Positions 25,861-34,826 are shown, counted from the first letter of the stretch. The stretch is 64,000 nucleotides of DNA from DATCJU01 sp036562635 (GCA_036562635.1 DATCJU010000143.1:43188-107187), one strand, 5' to 3'. Translations and numbers: made by a program. The notes: generated from the letters alone by a model not told the origin.

Positions 25861-25967
25861 GGCGACCTCCGCGCAGGGTCGTGGGCGTGGGGGCTCGGGG
25901 CGCCGGACCGTGAGCCGTGGCCGCTCCACCGCTCCGACCGCACGCACTCGAACACCCCCACCATGGT

Positions 25968-25981
25968 CGAACACTTGTTCG
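25968..25981. promoter_or_regulatory. LexA (SOS) box upstream of the HEPN gene
   Basis: On the minus strand it reads CGAACAAGTGTTCG, a perfect match to the actinobacterial LexA consensus CGAACRNRTGTTYG. The symmetry extends outward with CCATG/CATGG arms (25961-25988). It lies between the divergent HEPN gene (start 25860) and ybaK-like gene (start 26076), about 95-107 bp from each, so it could affect either; the HEPN gene is the likelier target. Confidence 0.8.
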
Positions 25982-26075
25982 ATCATGGCCAGGTTAACCC
26001 TGGTCACCGACAATTTCCAGGCCCCACCGGAACGCGGGGAGTCACGGGACGGCCGGGCGTGATCTGATGGTGTGC

Positions 26076-26612
26076 ATGAGCTCACTCGACCACCCGGGGA
26101 TCCAGAAGGTCGTCGCCGCACTGACCGAAGCCGGTCTGGAGTCCGGCGCGCACGGGGTTCGTGTGCTCGACGAGGACGTCCGCACCGCGGCCCAGGCCGC
26201 CGCGGCGCTCGGGGTTCCGGTGGGGGCGATCGCCAACAGCCTGATCTTCGACGCCGACGGCGCTCCGTTGCTCGCCCTCACCTCCGGGGCACACCGGGCC
26301 GACACCGACCTGCTCGCCGAATTGGTGGGCGCCCGGCGCGTGCGGCGCGCCGATCCGGAGTTCGTCCGCAGACACACCGGCCAGCCGATCGGGGGAGTCG
26401 CCCCCGTCGGTCATCCCTCCCCGATCCGTACCCTGGTCGACCGGGCTCTGGCGGAGTACGACGTGATATGGGCGGCCGCCGGTCACCCGAAGGCCGTCTT
26501 CCCCACCACGTTCGACGAGTTGGTCGCCCTCACCGGCGGGGAACCCGCAGATGTGGCGGGGCGGGAACGACGGCCCACCACACAATCTGGGACGAGCACG
26601 GAGGCTTCATGA
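26076..26612 (+). CDS. YbaK/EbsC-family aminoacyl-tRNA deacylase
   Basis: Editing-domain protein of 178 aa predicted to hydrolyse mischarged tRNA, as YbaK does for Cys-tRNAPro. Family segments are AAALGVPVGAIANSLIFDAD, PLLALTSGAHRADTDLLAE, RRADPEFVRRHTGQPIGGVAPVG and EYDVIWAAAGHPKAVFPTTF. The Lys in HPKAVF and the GGVAPVG loop are the conserved active-site elements. Start choice is open: ATG 26067, GTG 26070 or ATG 26076; I use the last because MSSLDHP fits the family. It overlaps the next gene by ATGA. Confidence 0.88.
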   Translation: MSSLDHPGIQKVVAALTEAGLESGAHGVRVLDEDVRTAAQAAAALGVPVGAIANSLIFDADGAPLLALTSGAHRADTDLLAELVGARRVRRADPEFVRRHTGQPIGGVAPVGHPSPIRTLVDRALAEYDVIWAAAGHPKAVFPTTFDELVALTGGEPADVAGRERRPTTQSGTSTEAS

Positions 26613-27184
26613 CGACGGCGCGCGCCCGTCACCAGCCGCAGCTGGTGGACTTCACGGCCGAACAACTGCGAGCCCGCCTGGACGAGGCGCTGGCCCTGTA
26701 CGTCACCGCGATGGGATACCCCCCGGCGACGATGCGGCAACGGGCGCCGATGTGGCTGTCGCACATGTTCCGCCCCGGCTGGCGCTGTGTGGTCGCGATC
26801 GACCAGGAGGGAGCCCTGGCCGCGGTGAGCTACGGCTATCTGGGCGCGCCGGGTCAGTGGTGGCACGAACAGGTGCAGCGCGGGCTGACCGTGATACGCG
26901 GCCCCCGCACGGTCCAGGAGTGGATGACCCACTACTTCGAGCTGACCGAACTGCACGTACGGCCGGACCAGCAGGGACGGGGGCTGGGCGAGGCGGTGCT
27001 GCGGCGCCTGCTGGACGGCCCCGACGGGCCACCGGCACCCCGGGTCCTGCTGTCCACCCCGGAGGGACCCACCCGGGCCTGGCGCCTCTACCGCAGGGTG
27101 GGTTTCGTGGACCTGCTGCGGCACTACCTGTTCACCGGCGATCCCCGCCCGTTCGCGGTGCTCGGTCGAGAACTTCCGCTGTGA
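26609..27184 (+). CDS. GNAT-family N-acetyltransferase (Rv2170-like)
   Basis: Acetyltransferase of 191 aa whose ATG overlaps the deacylase stop (ATGA), so the two are co-translated. The acetyl-CoA pyrophosphate loop is LHVRPDQQGRGLGEAVLRRL (Q/RxxGxG/A), and the GNAT C-terminal segment is WRLYRRVGFVDLLRHYLFTG. The N-terminal half contains a characteristic MWLSHMFRPGWRCVVAID. Position in the conserved block matches M. tuberculosis Rv2170, reported as a protein acetyltransferase. The substrate here is not known. It ends at a convergent hairpin. Confidence 0.85.
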   Translation: MTTARARHQPQLVDFTAEQLRARLDEALALYVTAMGYPPATMRQRAPMWLSHMFRPGWRCVVAIDQEGALAAVSYGYLGAPGQWWHEQVQRGLTVIRGPRTVQEWMTHYFELTELHVRPDQQGRGLGEAVLRRLLDGPDGPPAPRVLLSTPEGPTRAWRLYRRVGFVDLLRHYLFTGDPRPFAVLGRELPL

Positions 27185-27228
27185 GCCGCGACATGGTCCC
27201 CGGTGGCTCCGCCGGTGCGTCACCGCGG

Positions 27229-27262
27229 TGACGCACCGGCGGGACCGTGCCCGGATCAGCGC
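27229..27262. terminator. Bidirectional hairpin between GNAT gene and DUF885 gene
   Basis: A perfect palindrome of at least 16 bp per arm centred on 27245/27246 (core GGTGCGTCACCGCGGTGACG). It lies between convergent stops at 27184 and 27267. No U-tract. Confidence 0.75.
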
Positions 27263-27266
27263 AGGC

Positions 27267-28958
27267 TCACAGGGCGGCCAGCCGCTCCCGCAGGGTGTCC
27301 AGGCCCATGGCCCCCATCTCCAGGGCCTGCATGTGGAACTCCTTCAGGTCGAACGCGTCGCCCTTGCGCCGACGGGCGTCCTCCCTGGCCTCCAGCCACA
27401 GCCGCTCCCCGAGCTTGTAGGACGGGGCCTGTCCGGGCCAGCCGAGGTAGCGGTCGATCTCGTCCCGCACGTGGTCGGGGTCGGTGATGGTGCGGGTGAG
27501 CATGAACTCCAGCCCCAGGTCGGGGGTCCAGCGCTCGCCCTCGTGGAAGCCGGTGCCCTTCGGGATCTCCAGCTCCAGGTGCATGCCGATGTCCACGATC
27601 ACCCGCGCCGCCCGGAACAGATGGGCGTCGAGCATGCCCAGCAGATCACCGTCGTCCTCGAGGTAGCCCAGCTCCCGCATGAGCCGCTCGGCGTAGAGGG
27701 CCCAACCCTCGCCGTACCCGGACACCCAGCACATCAGCCGCTGGAAGCGGTTCAGCCGCTGCTGCTGGTACACGGCGGTGGCCACCTGCAGGTGGTGTCC
27801 GGGAACACCCTCGTGGTAGACGGTCGTGGTCTCCCGCCAGGTGGAGAAGTCCTCCTTGTCCGCCGGGACCGACCACCACATCCGGCCGGGACGGGAGAAG
27901 TCGTCGGTGGGGCCGGTGTAGTAGGCACCCACGCCCCCACCCGGCGGTGCGATCCGGCACTCCAGCCGCATCAGCTCGTCGGGGATCTCGAAGTGCACGC
28001 CGCGCAGCGCGGACAGCGCCCGGTCGGACAGCCCCTGCATCCACTCGGCGAACGCGGCCTGCCCGTGCACGCGGTAGCGGGGGTCGGCGTCCAGCGCGGC
28101 GGCCGCCTCCGCCAGGGTGGCGCCCGGCTTGATCCGCTGGGCCACCTCCTTCATCTCCGCCTCGATGCGGAAGAACTCCTCCCAGCCCCACTCGTAGGCC
28201 TCGCGCAGGTCCAGCCGGGCGCCGGTGAAGTAGCGGGACCACAGCCGGTAGACCTCCTCGCCCACGGCGTCCTTCTGCGGCGCCTTGGGCGCGAGGTCCT
28301 CCCGCAGGAACCGGGCCAGGTCGGCGTAGGCCTCGGCGGCCGCCTTGGCCCCGGCCTCGAGCTGGGTGCGCAGGGCGGCGTCCACGCCCTCCACGCCCTC
28401 GGATCCCGCCACCAGGTTGGCGAAGAAGGACTTGCCGCCCCGCAGCCCGGCCCAGGTCTCACACTGCTCGGCGACCCGCTTGATCTGCCGGATGGCCGAC
28501 ACCTGCCCCTTGTCCGCGGCGCGGGCCAGGGAGGCTCGCAACGAGGCCACCGCCTCGGGCATGGCCGTCAGCCGCCGGGCGATGACGGCCCAGTCCTCGG
28601 CGGTGTCGGTGGGCATCAGGTCGAACACCTCGCGCAGATCCTGCACCGGACTGGCGATCACGTTCAGCGAGGCGATGTCGAGTCCGGCCTCGTGGATCTC
28701 CAGCTGGAGCCCCACCCGCTCGAGGAACACCGCCTTGGCCGCCGCCTCCGACTCGTCGGTCGGCTCGGTCGCCTCGATCGCGCGCAGGGCGCGGCGGGAC
28801 AGGTCGGCCCGGGCGGCGTGCCCGTCGGGGGAGAAGTCGGTCAACTTGTCGTCGTGACCGGCGATGCCGAGGCTGGTCGCGGTGTTGGGGTCGAGGGCCG
28901 CGTAGTCGGCCACGTACGCGTCGCTGATCTGGTGCACACCTGAAGGCGTGGATGACAT
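27267..28958 (-). CDS. DUF885 family putative metallopeptidase
   Basis: 563-aa soluble protein of the DUF885 family. The metal-site signature is YHEGVPGHHLQ at about residues 380-390, followed by a Glu-containing segment SGYGEGWALYAERLMRELG, the usual zinc-ligand arrangement for this family. N-terminal family motifs include DPNTATSLGIAGHDD. There is no signal peptide, so it is probably cytoplasmic. The substrate is unknown; peptides are assumed. The ATG at 28958 has TAGCGT 7 nt upstream and no close Shine-Dalgarno, so it is probably leaderless. It diverges from lppM. Confidence 0.88.
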   Translation of the reverse strand: MSSTPSGVHQISDAYVADYAALDPNTATSLGIAGHDDKLTDFSPDGHAARADLSRRALRAIEATEPTDESEAAAKAVFLERVGLQLEIHEAGLDIASLNVIASPVQDLREVFDLMPTDTAEDWAVIARRLTAMPEAVASLRASLARAADKGQVSAIRQIKRVAEQCETWAGLRGGKSFFANLVAGSEGVEGVDAALRTQLEAGAKAAAEAYADLARFLREDLAPKAPQKDAVGEEVYRLWSRYFTGARLDLREAYEWGWEEFFRIEAEMKEVAQRIKPGATLAEAAAALDADPRYRVHGQAAFAEWMQGLSDRALSALRGVHFEIPDELMRLECRIAPPGGGVGAYYTGPTDDFSRPGRMWWSVPADKEDFSTWRETTTVYHEGVPGHHLQVATAVYQQQRLNRFQRLMCWVSGYGEGWALYAERLMRELGYLEDDGDLLGMLDAHLFRAARVIVDIGMHLELEIPKGTGFHEGERWTPDLGLEFMLTRTITDPDHVRDEIDRYLGWPGQAPSYKLGERLWLEAREDARRRKGDAFDLKEFHMQALEMGAMGLDTLRERLAAL

Positions 28959-28965
28959 GAACGCG

Positions 28966-28971
28966 ACGCTA
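28966..28971 (-). promoter_or_regulatory. -10 element for leaderless DUF885 mRNA
   Basis: TAGCGT on the minus strand, 7 nt before the ATG at 28958. A GAGGAGG further upstream is too distant to act as ribosome site. Confidence 0.5.
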
Positions 28972-29082
28972 CCTCCTCCACCCCACGAATCCGCACCCCT
29001 ATTGGGCCGGATTCGGGCAGGAAACAGCGTCAGTCCCCGTAACGTCGGGTGAGTTCGACGCGCATCCGCTGGACACGACTGG

Positions 29083-29088
29083 CACGAT
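29083..29088 (+). promoter_or_regulatory. -10-like element for leaderless lppM mRNA
   Basis: CACGAT, 6 nt before the GTG at 29095; no Shine-Dalgarno. The first base departs from the TAnnnT pattern. Confidence 0.35.
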
Positions 29089-29094
29089 CATCGT

Positions 29095-29778
29095 GTGCGC
29101 CTCCCACCGCAGCCCGGTGTGCGGCGGGCAGTGGTCCTGCTGCCCGTGCTGATGCTGGTCGGGTTCCTGCTGACCGGCTGCATGCGGCTGCAGGTCGGAA
29201 TGGTGGTCAGCGACGACGACCGCGTCTCGGGACAGATCGTGGTGGCCGGTCTCCCCGTCCAGGAGGGCGATCGAGGCCCACAGATCCTGGTTCCCGCGGA
29301 GCTGGAGAGCCGGGTGCGGGTGGAGCCGTACGAGCAGGACGGCTACGTCGGAACGCAGCTGTTCTTCAGCGGGCTGACGTTCCAGGAGCTGGGCACCCTG
29401 GCGGAGCGAGCCGGTTCCACCACCTCCCGCTACCAGCTCACACTGCGCCGTGCGGGCTCCCTGGTGACGCTGTCCGGTTCGGCCGACCTCACCCAGGTTC
29501 CGGCCGACCACGCCGACATGCGCATCAAGATCGCTTTTCCCGGGACGATCACCGAGACCAACGGGGAGCACGAGGGCGACGCGGTGACCTGGTGGCCCGA
29601 ACCGGGCAAGGTGAACCAGTTCTCCGCCGTCGCCCGGTACAGCAGCGGTGACGCGGCCTCGTGGATGGGCTGGGTGGTGCTGGTCGGGGCGGGCACCGGC
29701 GGGGTGGCGCTCCTGGTGGGGGTGATGGCTCTCGTCGAGCACCGCCGCACGCTGCGCCGCGAGGCCGTCCCGTCCTGA
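29095..29778 (+). CDS. lppM: LppM family lipoprotein
   Basis: Surface lipoprotein of 227 aa matching M. tuberculosis LppM (Rv2171) in position and form. Signal peptide and lipobox FLLTGC give lipidated Cys29. The mature domain begins MRLQVGMVVSDDDRVSGQIVVAGL and is mostly beta-strand. A single hydrophobic segment (WVVLVGAGTGGVALLVGVMAL) and a short basic tail close the protein. In mycobacteria LppM affects phagocytosis; a non-pathogen role is unknown. The start is GTG without ribosome site (leaderless pattern). It converges on metF. Confidence 0.85.
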   Translation: MRLPPQPGVRRAVVLLPVLMLVGFLLTGCMRLQVGMVVSDDDRVSGQIVVAGLPVQEGDRGPQILVPAELESRVRVEPYEQDGYVGTQLFFSGLTFQELGTLAERAGSTTSRYQLTLRRAGSLVTLSGSADLTQVPADHADMRIKIAFPGTITETNGEHEGDAVTWWPEPGKVNQFSAVARYSSGDAASWMGWVVLVGAGTGGVALLVGVMALVEHRRTLRREAVPS

Positions 29779-29808
29779 CCCGACCCGCCCGCAGAACGGT
29801 GGGAGCGG

Positions 29809-30702
29809 TCAGGCCCGGGCCGGCACCAGACCGAGGCGGGCCACCACCTCACGGGTCGCGGTGGAACGGTTCAGGGTGTAGAAGTGCAGGGCGTTGACGC
29901 CCTCCTCGATCAGCTTCTCCCCCATCTCGGTGGCGATCTCCACGCCGATCGCCCGCACCGCCGCCGGGTCGTCGGCATGGGGCTCGACCCGGGCGCGGAT
30001 CTCGGCCGGCAACGGGGCACCTGCCAGCTCGACCATCTTCTGCAGTCCACGCAGCGAGGTGATCGGCATCAGACCGGGGAGCAGGGGAACCTGCTCCACG
30101 TCCACTCCGCGTGCCGCCACCCGGTCCCGCAGCCGCAGGAAGTCCTCGACCCGGAAGAAGAGCTGGGAGATGGCGTAGTGCGCCCCGGCACGCAGCTTGC
30201 GCACCAGGTAGTCGGTGTCGGTCTCCAGATCGGTCGACCGTGGGTGGCCGTAGGGGAACGCGGCGACGCCGACGCAGAAGTCACCCAACGAGCGGACCAG
30301 CCGCACCAGTTCCTCCGCGTAGGTCACCCCTTCCGGGTGCGGCACCCACTCGCCGTGCGGGTCCCCCGGAGGGTCGCCGCGCAGGGCGAGCACGTTGGAG
30401 ACACCGGAGGCGGCGTACCACCCGATGACGTTGCGCAGCTCGGCGATCGAGTGGTTGACCGCGGTCAGGTGAGCCACGGGCAGCAGCGTGGTCTCCTGCG
30501 CGATCCGCCCGGTCACCCGGATGGTGCGGTCCCGACGCGATCCTCCGGCACCGTAGGTGACGGACACGAAGGCGGGGTCGAGCGGCTCGAGCTCGCGGAT
30601 CGCCCGCCACAGGATCCGCTCGCTCTCGGCGTCCCGCGGCGGGAAGAACTCCACGGAGAACACCGGACGCCCTACTCGCACCCGATCGACCACTGCCACC
30701 AT
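29809..30702 (-). CDS. metF: 5,10-methylenetetrahydrofolate reductase
   Basis: FAD enzyme of 297 aa that reduces methylene-THF to methyl-THF for methionine synthesis. Conserved MetF elements: FSVEFFPPRDAESE with the catalytic Glu, PAFVSVTYGAGGSRRDRT, NVLALRGDPPGDPHGEWV, AHYAISQLFFRVEDFLRL and VPLLPGLMPITSLRGLQKM. The fold is a full-length TIM barrel. The ATG at 30702 has TACCCT 6 nt upstream and no Shine-Dalgarno, so the transcript is probably leaderless. It diverges from idsA2, as in the mycobacterial block Rv2172c-Rv2173. Confidence 0.95.
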   Translation of the reverse strand: MVAVVDRVRVGRPVFSVEFFPPRDAESERILWRAIRELEPLDPAFVSVTYGAGGSRRDRTIRVTGRIAQETTLLPVAHLTAVNHSIAELRNVIGWYAASGVSNVLALRGDPPGDPHGEWVPHPEGVTYAEELVRLVRSLGDFCVGVAAFPYGHPRSTDLETDTDYLVRKLRAGAHYAISQLFFRVEDFLRLRDRVAARGVDVEQVPLLPGLMPITSLRGLQKMVELAGAPLPAEIRARVEPHADDPAAVRAIGVEIATEMGEKLIEEGVNALHFYTLNRSTATREVVARLGLVPARA

Positions 30703-30708
30703 GCGGCC

Positions 30709-30714
30709 AGGGTA
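30709..30714 (-). promoter_or_regulatory. -10 element for leaderless metF mRNA
   Basis: TACCCT on the minus strand, 6 nt before the metF ATG; no ribosome-binding sequence fits between. Confidence 0.55.
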
Positions 30715-30846
30715 GGCCGATGATCTTGAAGCACGGTCGAAAGTCCACCTGGTGGGACGGTGCTCCTCGCAGGGGGTATCCGGTCCGCTCCCGGCCCAGG
30801 GGACCCCCGACCTGCGCACCGCAGCGGCCGCCGCGAGGATGGAGCG

Positions 30847-31956
30847 GTGCTCGAACCGGACCAGCAGCCAAGACACTCCCTCGATCACGATCTCCCCGCG
30901 CGGGTGGAGCAGGTGTTGTCGACGTTCCTGGCCGACCAGCGCGCGCAGGCCGAGCGGATCGACAGGTCCTTCACCGAAGCAGTGGATGCGCTGACGGCGT
31001 TCGTCCTCGGCGGAGGCAAGCGGATCCGCCCCGTCTTCGCCTGGTGGGGCTGGCGCGGCGCCGGCGGCGCAGCCGAGGGACCGCTCGCCGAGGCGGTGCT
31101 GCACGCGGTGAGCGCGCTCGAGCTCGTGCAGGCCTGTGCCCTGGTGCACGACGACCTGATGGACGCCTCCGAGCGGCGACGTGGGGCGCCGACCGTGCAC
31201 GTCGCCTTCACCGAACGACACCGCAGCGCCGGGTTCCTTGGGGACTCGCGACGTTTCGGCCTTGCGGCGTCGGTGCTGTTGGGCGACCTTGCCCTGGTCT
31301 GGGCCGACGACATGTTCGCCCAGGCCGGCCTGCCCCCGGAGATGGTGCACCGGTCCCGGGAACCGTGGCAGGCCATGCGGACCGAGGTGCTCGCCGGCCA
31401 GTACCTGGACGTCCTGGTCCAGGCACAGGGCGACGAGAGCACCGAGGCCGCGCTGCGGGTCCCCCGACTCAAGACCGCCGCGTACACCGTCGAACGTCCG
31501 TTGCACCTCGGTGCCGCTCTGGCGGGCGGCTCCGCCGAGCTGATCGGCGCCTTCCGCCGTTTCGGTGTCGACGTGGGCCTGGCCTTCCAGCTGCGCGACG
31601 ACCTGCTCGGGGTGTTCGGCGACCCCCAGGTCACGGGCAAACCCGCGGGTGACGACCTGCGGGAGGGCAAGCGGACACTGCTGGTGGCGCTGGGCCTGCA
31701 GCTGGCGGAGGAGAAGCACCGTTGGGACGCCGCGAAGACGTTGCGTTCGGCCCTGGGGGACCCCGAGCTCGACGACGAGGGGGTCGGACAGGTGCGGAAC
31801 CTGCTGGTCGAGCTGGGGGCGGTGGCCGCGGTGGAACAGCGGATCGCGCAGCTGACCGACTCCGCCCTGGCCACCCTGCGCGCGGCGTCGGTGGCCGAGC
31901 CCGCCGCCACCCGGCTGGCCGAGCTGGCCATCGCCGCGGCGCACCGCCGGCTCTGA
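30847..31956 (+). CDS. idsA2: Polyprenyl (geranylgeranyl-type) diphosphate synthase
   Basis: trans-Prenyltransferase of 369 aa extending allylic diphosphates with IPP. The first aspartate-rich motif is LVHDDLMDASERRRG, and the second is QLRDDLLGVFGD. The GGGKRIRP motif for IPP binding is at the N-terminal part (VLGGGKRIRPVFAW). I chose the GTG at 30847 with GGAG just upstream; earlier frames are not protein-like. It lies 58 nt before a CrtI-type desaturase, so its product is probably geranylgeranyl diphosphate for carotenoid synthesis. It corresponds in position to Rv2173 (IdsA2). Confidence 0.9.
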   Translation: MLEPDQQPRHSLDHDLPARVEQVLSTFLADQRAQAERIDRSFTEAVDALTAFVLGGGKRIRPVFAWWGWRGAGGAAEGPLAEAVLHAVSALELVQACALVHDDLMDASERRRGAPTVHVAFTERHRSAGFLGDSRRFGLAASVLLGDLALVWADDMFAQAGLPPEMVHRSREPWQAMRTEVLAGQYLDVLVQAQGDESTEAALRVPRLKTAAYTVERPLHLGAALAGGSAELIGAFRRFGVDVGLAFQLRDDLLGVFGDPQVTGKPAGDDLREGKRTLLVALGLQLAEEKHRWDAAKTLRSALGDPELDDEGVGQVRNLLVELGAVAAVEQRIAQLTDSALATLRAASVAEPAATRLAELAIAAAHRRL

Positions 31957-32014
31957 GACGGCGCGCCACGGACACGACGCAGGAATCAGACGAGCACCGA
32001 AAACCGAGGCGAGC

Positions 32015-33550
32015 ATGCGTACCGTTCCCGGTCGCACGGACCACGTCGTGGTGATCGGCGCAGGCCTGGCCGGCCTGGCCGCCGCGTTGCACCTGCTCGG
32101 CGCAGGTCGCCAGGTCACCATCGTCGAACGGGAGCCCCATCCGGGGGGACGTGCCGGGCGACTCGACCTGGCCGGGTACCGGATCGACACCGGTCCGACG
32201 GTCCTGACCATGCCGGACCTGGTGGCCGAGACCCTGGCTGCGGTCGGCGAGTCGCTGGAGGACCGCCTGGAGCTGGTCCCGTTGCACCCCGCCTACCGAG
32301 CGCGTTTCGCCGACGGCTCGGTACTGGACGTGCACACCGACGCCGAGGCGATGGAGCAGGAGGTCCGGCGGTTCGCCGGTCCCGCCGAGGCCGCGGGCTA
32401 CCGGAGGCTGCGGGCCTGGCTGCGCGAGCTGTACCGCGTGGAGTTCGACAGGTTCGTCGCGGCCAACTTCGACTCACCGCTGGATCTGGTGCACCCGGCC
32501 CTGGCCCGGCTCGCCGCGCTGGGGGGTTTCGGCCGGCTCCAGGGACGGATCGGGCACTTCCTGCGGGACGAGCGGCTGCAGCGGGTCTTCTCGTTCCAGT
32601 CCCTCTACGCCGGGCTGGCTCCGCACCGTGCCCTGGCCCTGTACGCGGTGATCGCGTACATGGACACGGTGGCCGGGGTGGTCTTCCCCCGGGGCGGCGT
32701 GCGCGCCCTGCCCCAGGCCCTGGCGGACGCCGCCGTCGCGGCCGGCGCCCAGGTGCGGTACTCCACCGCGGTCACCGCGCTGGAACGCGTCGGGTCACGG
32801 ATCACCGCGGTGCACACCGAGCACGGGGAACGGGTGCCGTGCGACGCGGTCGTGCTGACCCCGGACCTGCCCGTGGCCTACCGGTTGCTCGGTCGGGCCC
32901 CGCGGCGGCCACTGCCCCTGCGCTACTCCCCCTCCGCGGTCGTGCTGCACCTGGGGGTGTCCGGCGACCTGGCAGGTACCACCCACCACACCATCACCTT
33001 CGGCGCGGCCTGGCGGCGTACCTTCCGCGAGATCATGGACGCGGGCCGGTTGATGTCGGACCCGTCCCTCCTGGTCACCCGCCCCACGGCCACCGACCCG
33101 GCTCTGGCACCGACGGGCCGTGAGCTGCTGTACGTCCTGGCTCCCGCACCGAACCTCGCCGTCGCCCCGCTGCCCTGGGCACAGTTGGGTCCGGCCTACC
33201 GGGACGAGCTGGTCCAGGTGCTGGAGCAGCGGCTGCTGCCCGGGCTGGGTTCGAGGATCGAGATGGAGCACCTGGTCACGCCGGTCGACTGGGCGACCCA
33301 GGGGCACGGGGCGGGCACACCGTTCTCCGTCGCCCACACCTTCGCCCAGACCGGGCCGTTCCGCCCGAGGAACCTCGTCAGCGGGGTGGACAACGTGGTG
33401 CTGGCCGGGTGCGGCACCACGCCGGGCATCGGTGTGCCGACCACCCTCGTCTCGGGGCGACTGGCAGCCGAACGGATCACGGGGAGTAGTCACCGCCTAC
33501 CCGGTTGGGGCAGTAAACGATTCACCGGATCGAACGAAACGGCCCTGTGA
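32015..33550 (+). CDS. crtI: CrtI-family phytoene desaturase-like oxidoreductase
   Basis: FAD-dependent carotenoid desaturase of 511 aa. The dinucleotide-binding signature is VVVIGAGLAGLAAALHLL, followed by VEREPHPGGRAGRLDLAGYRIDTGPTVLTMPDL, the diagnostic GPTVLTMP stretch (given here only to mark the motif region, residues about 40-70). The C-terminal FAD motif is NVVLAGCGTTPGIGVPTTLVSG, the bacterial-type desaturase signature. It likely acts at the membrane on phytoene-type substrates. No phytoene synthase (crtB) follows in this window, so the pathway must be completed elsewhere or has changed. Confidence 0.88.
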   Translation: MRTVPGRTDHVVVIGAGLAGLAAALHLLGAGRQVTIVEREPHPGGRAGRLDLAGYRIDTGPTVLTMPDLVAETLAAVGESLEDRLELVPLHPAYRARFADGSVLDVHTDAEAMEQEVRRFAGPAEAAGYRRLRAWLRELYRVEFDRFVAANFDSPLDLVHPALARLAALGGFGRLQGRIGHFLRDERLQRVFSFQSLYAGLAPHRALALYAVIAYMDTVAGVVFPRGGVRALPQALADAAVAAGAQVRYSTAVTALERVGSRITAVHTEHGERVPCDAVVLTPDLPVAYRLLGRAPRRPLPLRYSPSAVVLHLGVSGDLAGTTHHTITFGAAWRRTFREIMDAGRLMSDPSLLVTRPTATDPALAPTGRELLYVLAPAPNLAVAPLPWAQLGPAYRDELVQVLEQRLLPGLGSRIEMEHLVTPVDWATQGHGAGTPFSVAHTFAQTGPFRPRNLVSGVDNVVLAGCGTTPGIGVPTTLVSGRLAAERITGSSHRLPGWGSKRFTGSNETAL

Positions 33551-33631
33551 TCAGCATCACCCTTTCGGGCGGCAAACATTCGGCGTTCTCGTGGCGTCAT
33601 CCGAATGAGCGAGCCGACCGGAGGGGTGATC

Positions 33632-34813
33632 ATGCTGGGGGATCAACGCAGATGGAGATCGGTTGTCGCCCTGCTGGGGGTGGTCGCGCTGGGCCTGCTC
33701 CCGGCCGGGTGCGCGGGCAGCCTGACCGCTGAGAACGCACCGTCGGCCGGTGCGACGCAGAGCACGAGGGCTCCCGCCCCGGCCAAGGTCGAGATCGAGC
33801 CGCAGGACGGGGCACAGGACGTCTCACCGATCGGACCGATCCGGGTCTCGGTGACCGACGGAACCCTCACCGAGATCACGCTCACGAATCCCGACGGCAA
33901 GCAGGTGAACGGAACGCTGTCCCCGGACAAGCGCACCTGGACGGTCACCGAGCCGTTGGGCTACGACCGGACCTACACCTGGTCCGGTACCGCCGTCGGC
34001 ACCGACGGCAAGCCGGTCCAGGTGTCCGGATCGTTCCGCACCCTCAAGCCGGCCCGCAAGGTTGCCGCGACCCTCAACGTCGCGGACAACGCCACCGTGG
34101 GGATCGCCATGCCGATCCAGATCGTCTTCAACAGCGCGGTCAAGGACCGGGCGGCGGTGGAGCGGGCGGTCCGGGTGGAGTCGGACCCGCCGACCGAGGG
34201 TGCCTGGGGGTGGCTGGACGACACGCACCTGGTGTGGCGTCCCCGGGAGTACTGGAAGCCCGGTACGTCGGTGCGGGTCGACGCCCGGCTCTACGGTGTC
34301 CCGCACGGCGGCGGCGCCTACGGCTCCCACGACCTGACCAGCTCGTTCACCATCGGACGGGCGCAGATCGTCAAGGCCAACACCGCCACCCACCGGATGG
34401 TGGTGATCCGGGACGGCCAGCAGATCGCCGACTACCCCGCCAGCTACGGGCTGGAGACCGACCCGAACCGGGTCACCCGCAACGGCACCTACTGGGTGAT
34501 GTCCAAGCACGCGACCTACTCGATGACCAACGAGAGGTACGGCTACCGCGACGTCGTGGTGCCGTGGGCGCTGCGCCTGTCCAACAACGGGGAGTTCATC
34601 CACGGCTACGCACCCTCGGTGTGGGCGCAGGGCAAGCAGAACGTCTCGCACGGCTGCGTGAACCTCTCCCCGGAGAACGCCAAGAAGTACTTCGACAGCG
34701 CCCTCATCGGTGACCCGGTGGAGGTGGAGGGGTCCCCGATCGACCTGCCCACCAACGGCAACGACATCTGGGCGATCCCGTGGGACGTCTGGCGGTCCAA
34801 GTCGGCCGCCTGA
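33632..34813 (+). CDS. L,D-transpeptidase lipoprotein (LdtMt2 type)
   Basis: Wall cross-linking enzyme of 393 aa that makes 3-3 peptide links. The lipobox LLPAGC gives lipidated Cys27. Two immunoglobulin-like domains (about 55-140 and 145-245) precede the YkuD catalytic domain, whose active site is SHGCVNLS with Cys342 and His340; an upstream His is in NGEFIHGY. The C-terminal extension SPIDLPTNGNDIWAIPWDVW is typical of the actinobacterial enzymes. I chose the ATG at 33632 because GGAGGGG precedes it; ATG 33605 is also in frame. A strong hairpin follows. Confidence 0.93.
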   Translation: MLGDQRRWRSVVALLGVVALGLLPAGCAGSLTAENAPSAGATQSTRAPAPAKVEIEPQDGAQDVSPIGPIRVSVTDGTLTEITLTNPDGKQVNGTLSPDKRTWTVTEPLGYDRTYTWSGTAVGTDGKPVQVSGSFRTLKPARKVAATLNVADNATVGIAMPIQIVFNSAVKDRAAVERAVRVESDPPTEGAWGWLDDTHLVWRPREYWKPGTSVRVDARLYGVPHGGGAYGSHDLTSSFTIGRAQIVKANTATHRMVVIRDGQQIADYPASYGLETDPNRVTRNGTYWVMSKHATYSMTNERYGYRDVVVPWALRLSNNGEFIHGYAPSVWAQGKQNVSHGCVNLSPENAKKYFDSALIGDPVEVEGSPIDLPTNGNDIWAIPWDVWRSKSAA

Positions 34814-34826
34814 GGCACACCCACCA

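Noticed and set aside
30703..32211. Large fusion upstream of MetF on the minus strand
   Set aside because: The open frame is antisense to idsA2 and reads as low-complexity sequence; MetF is complete from 30702.
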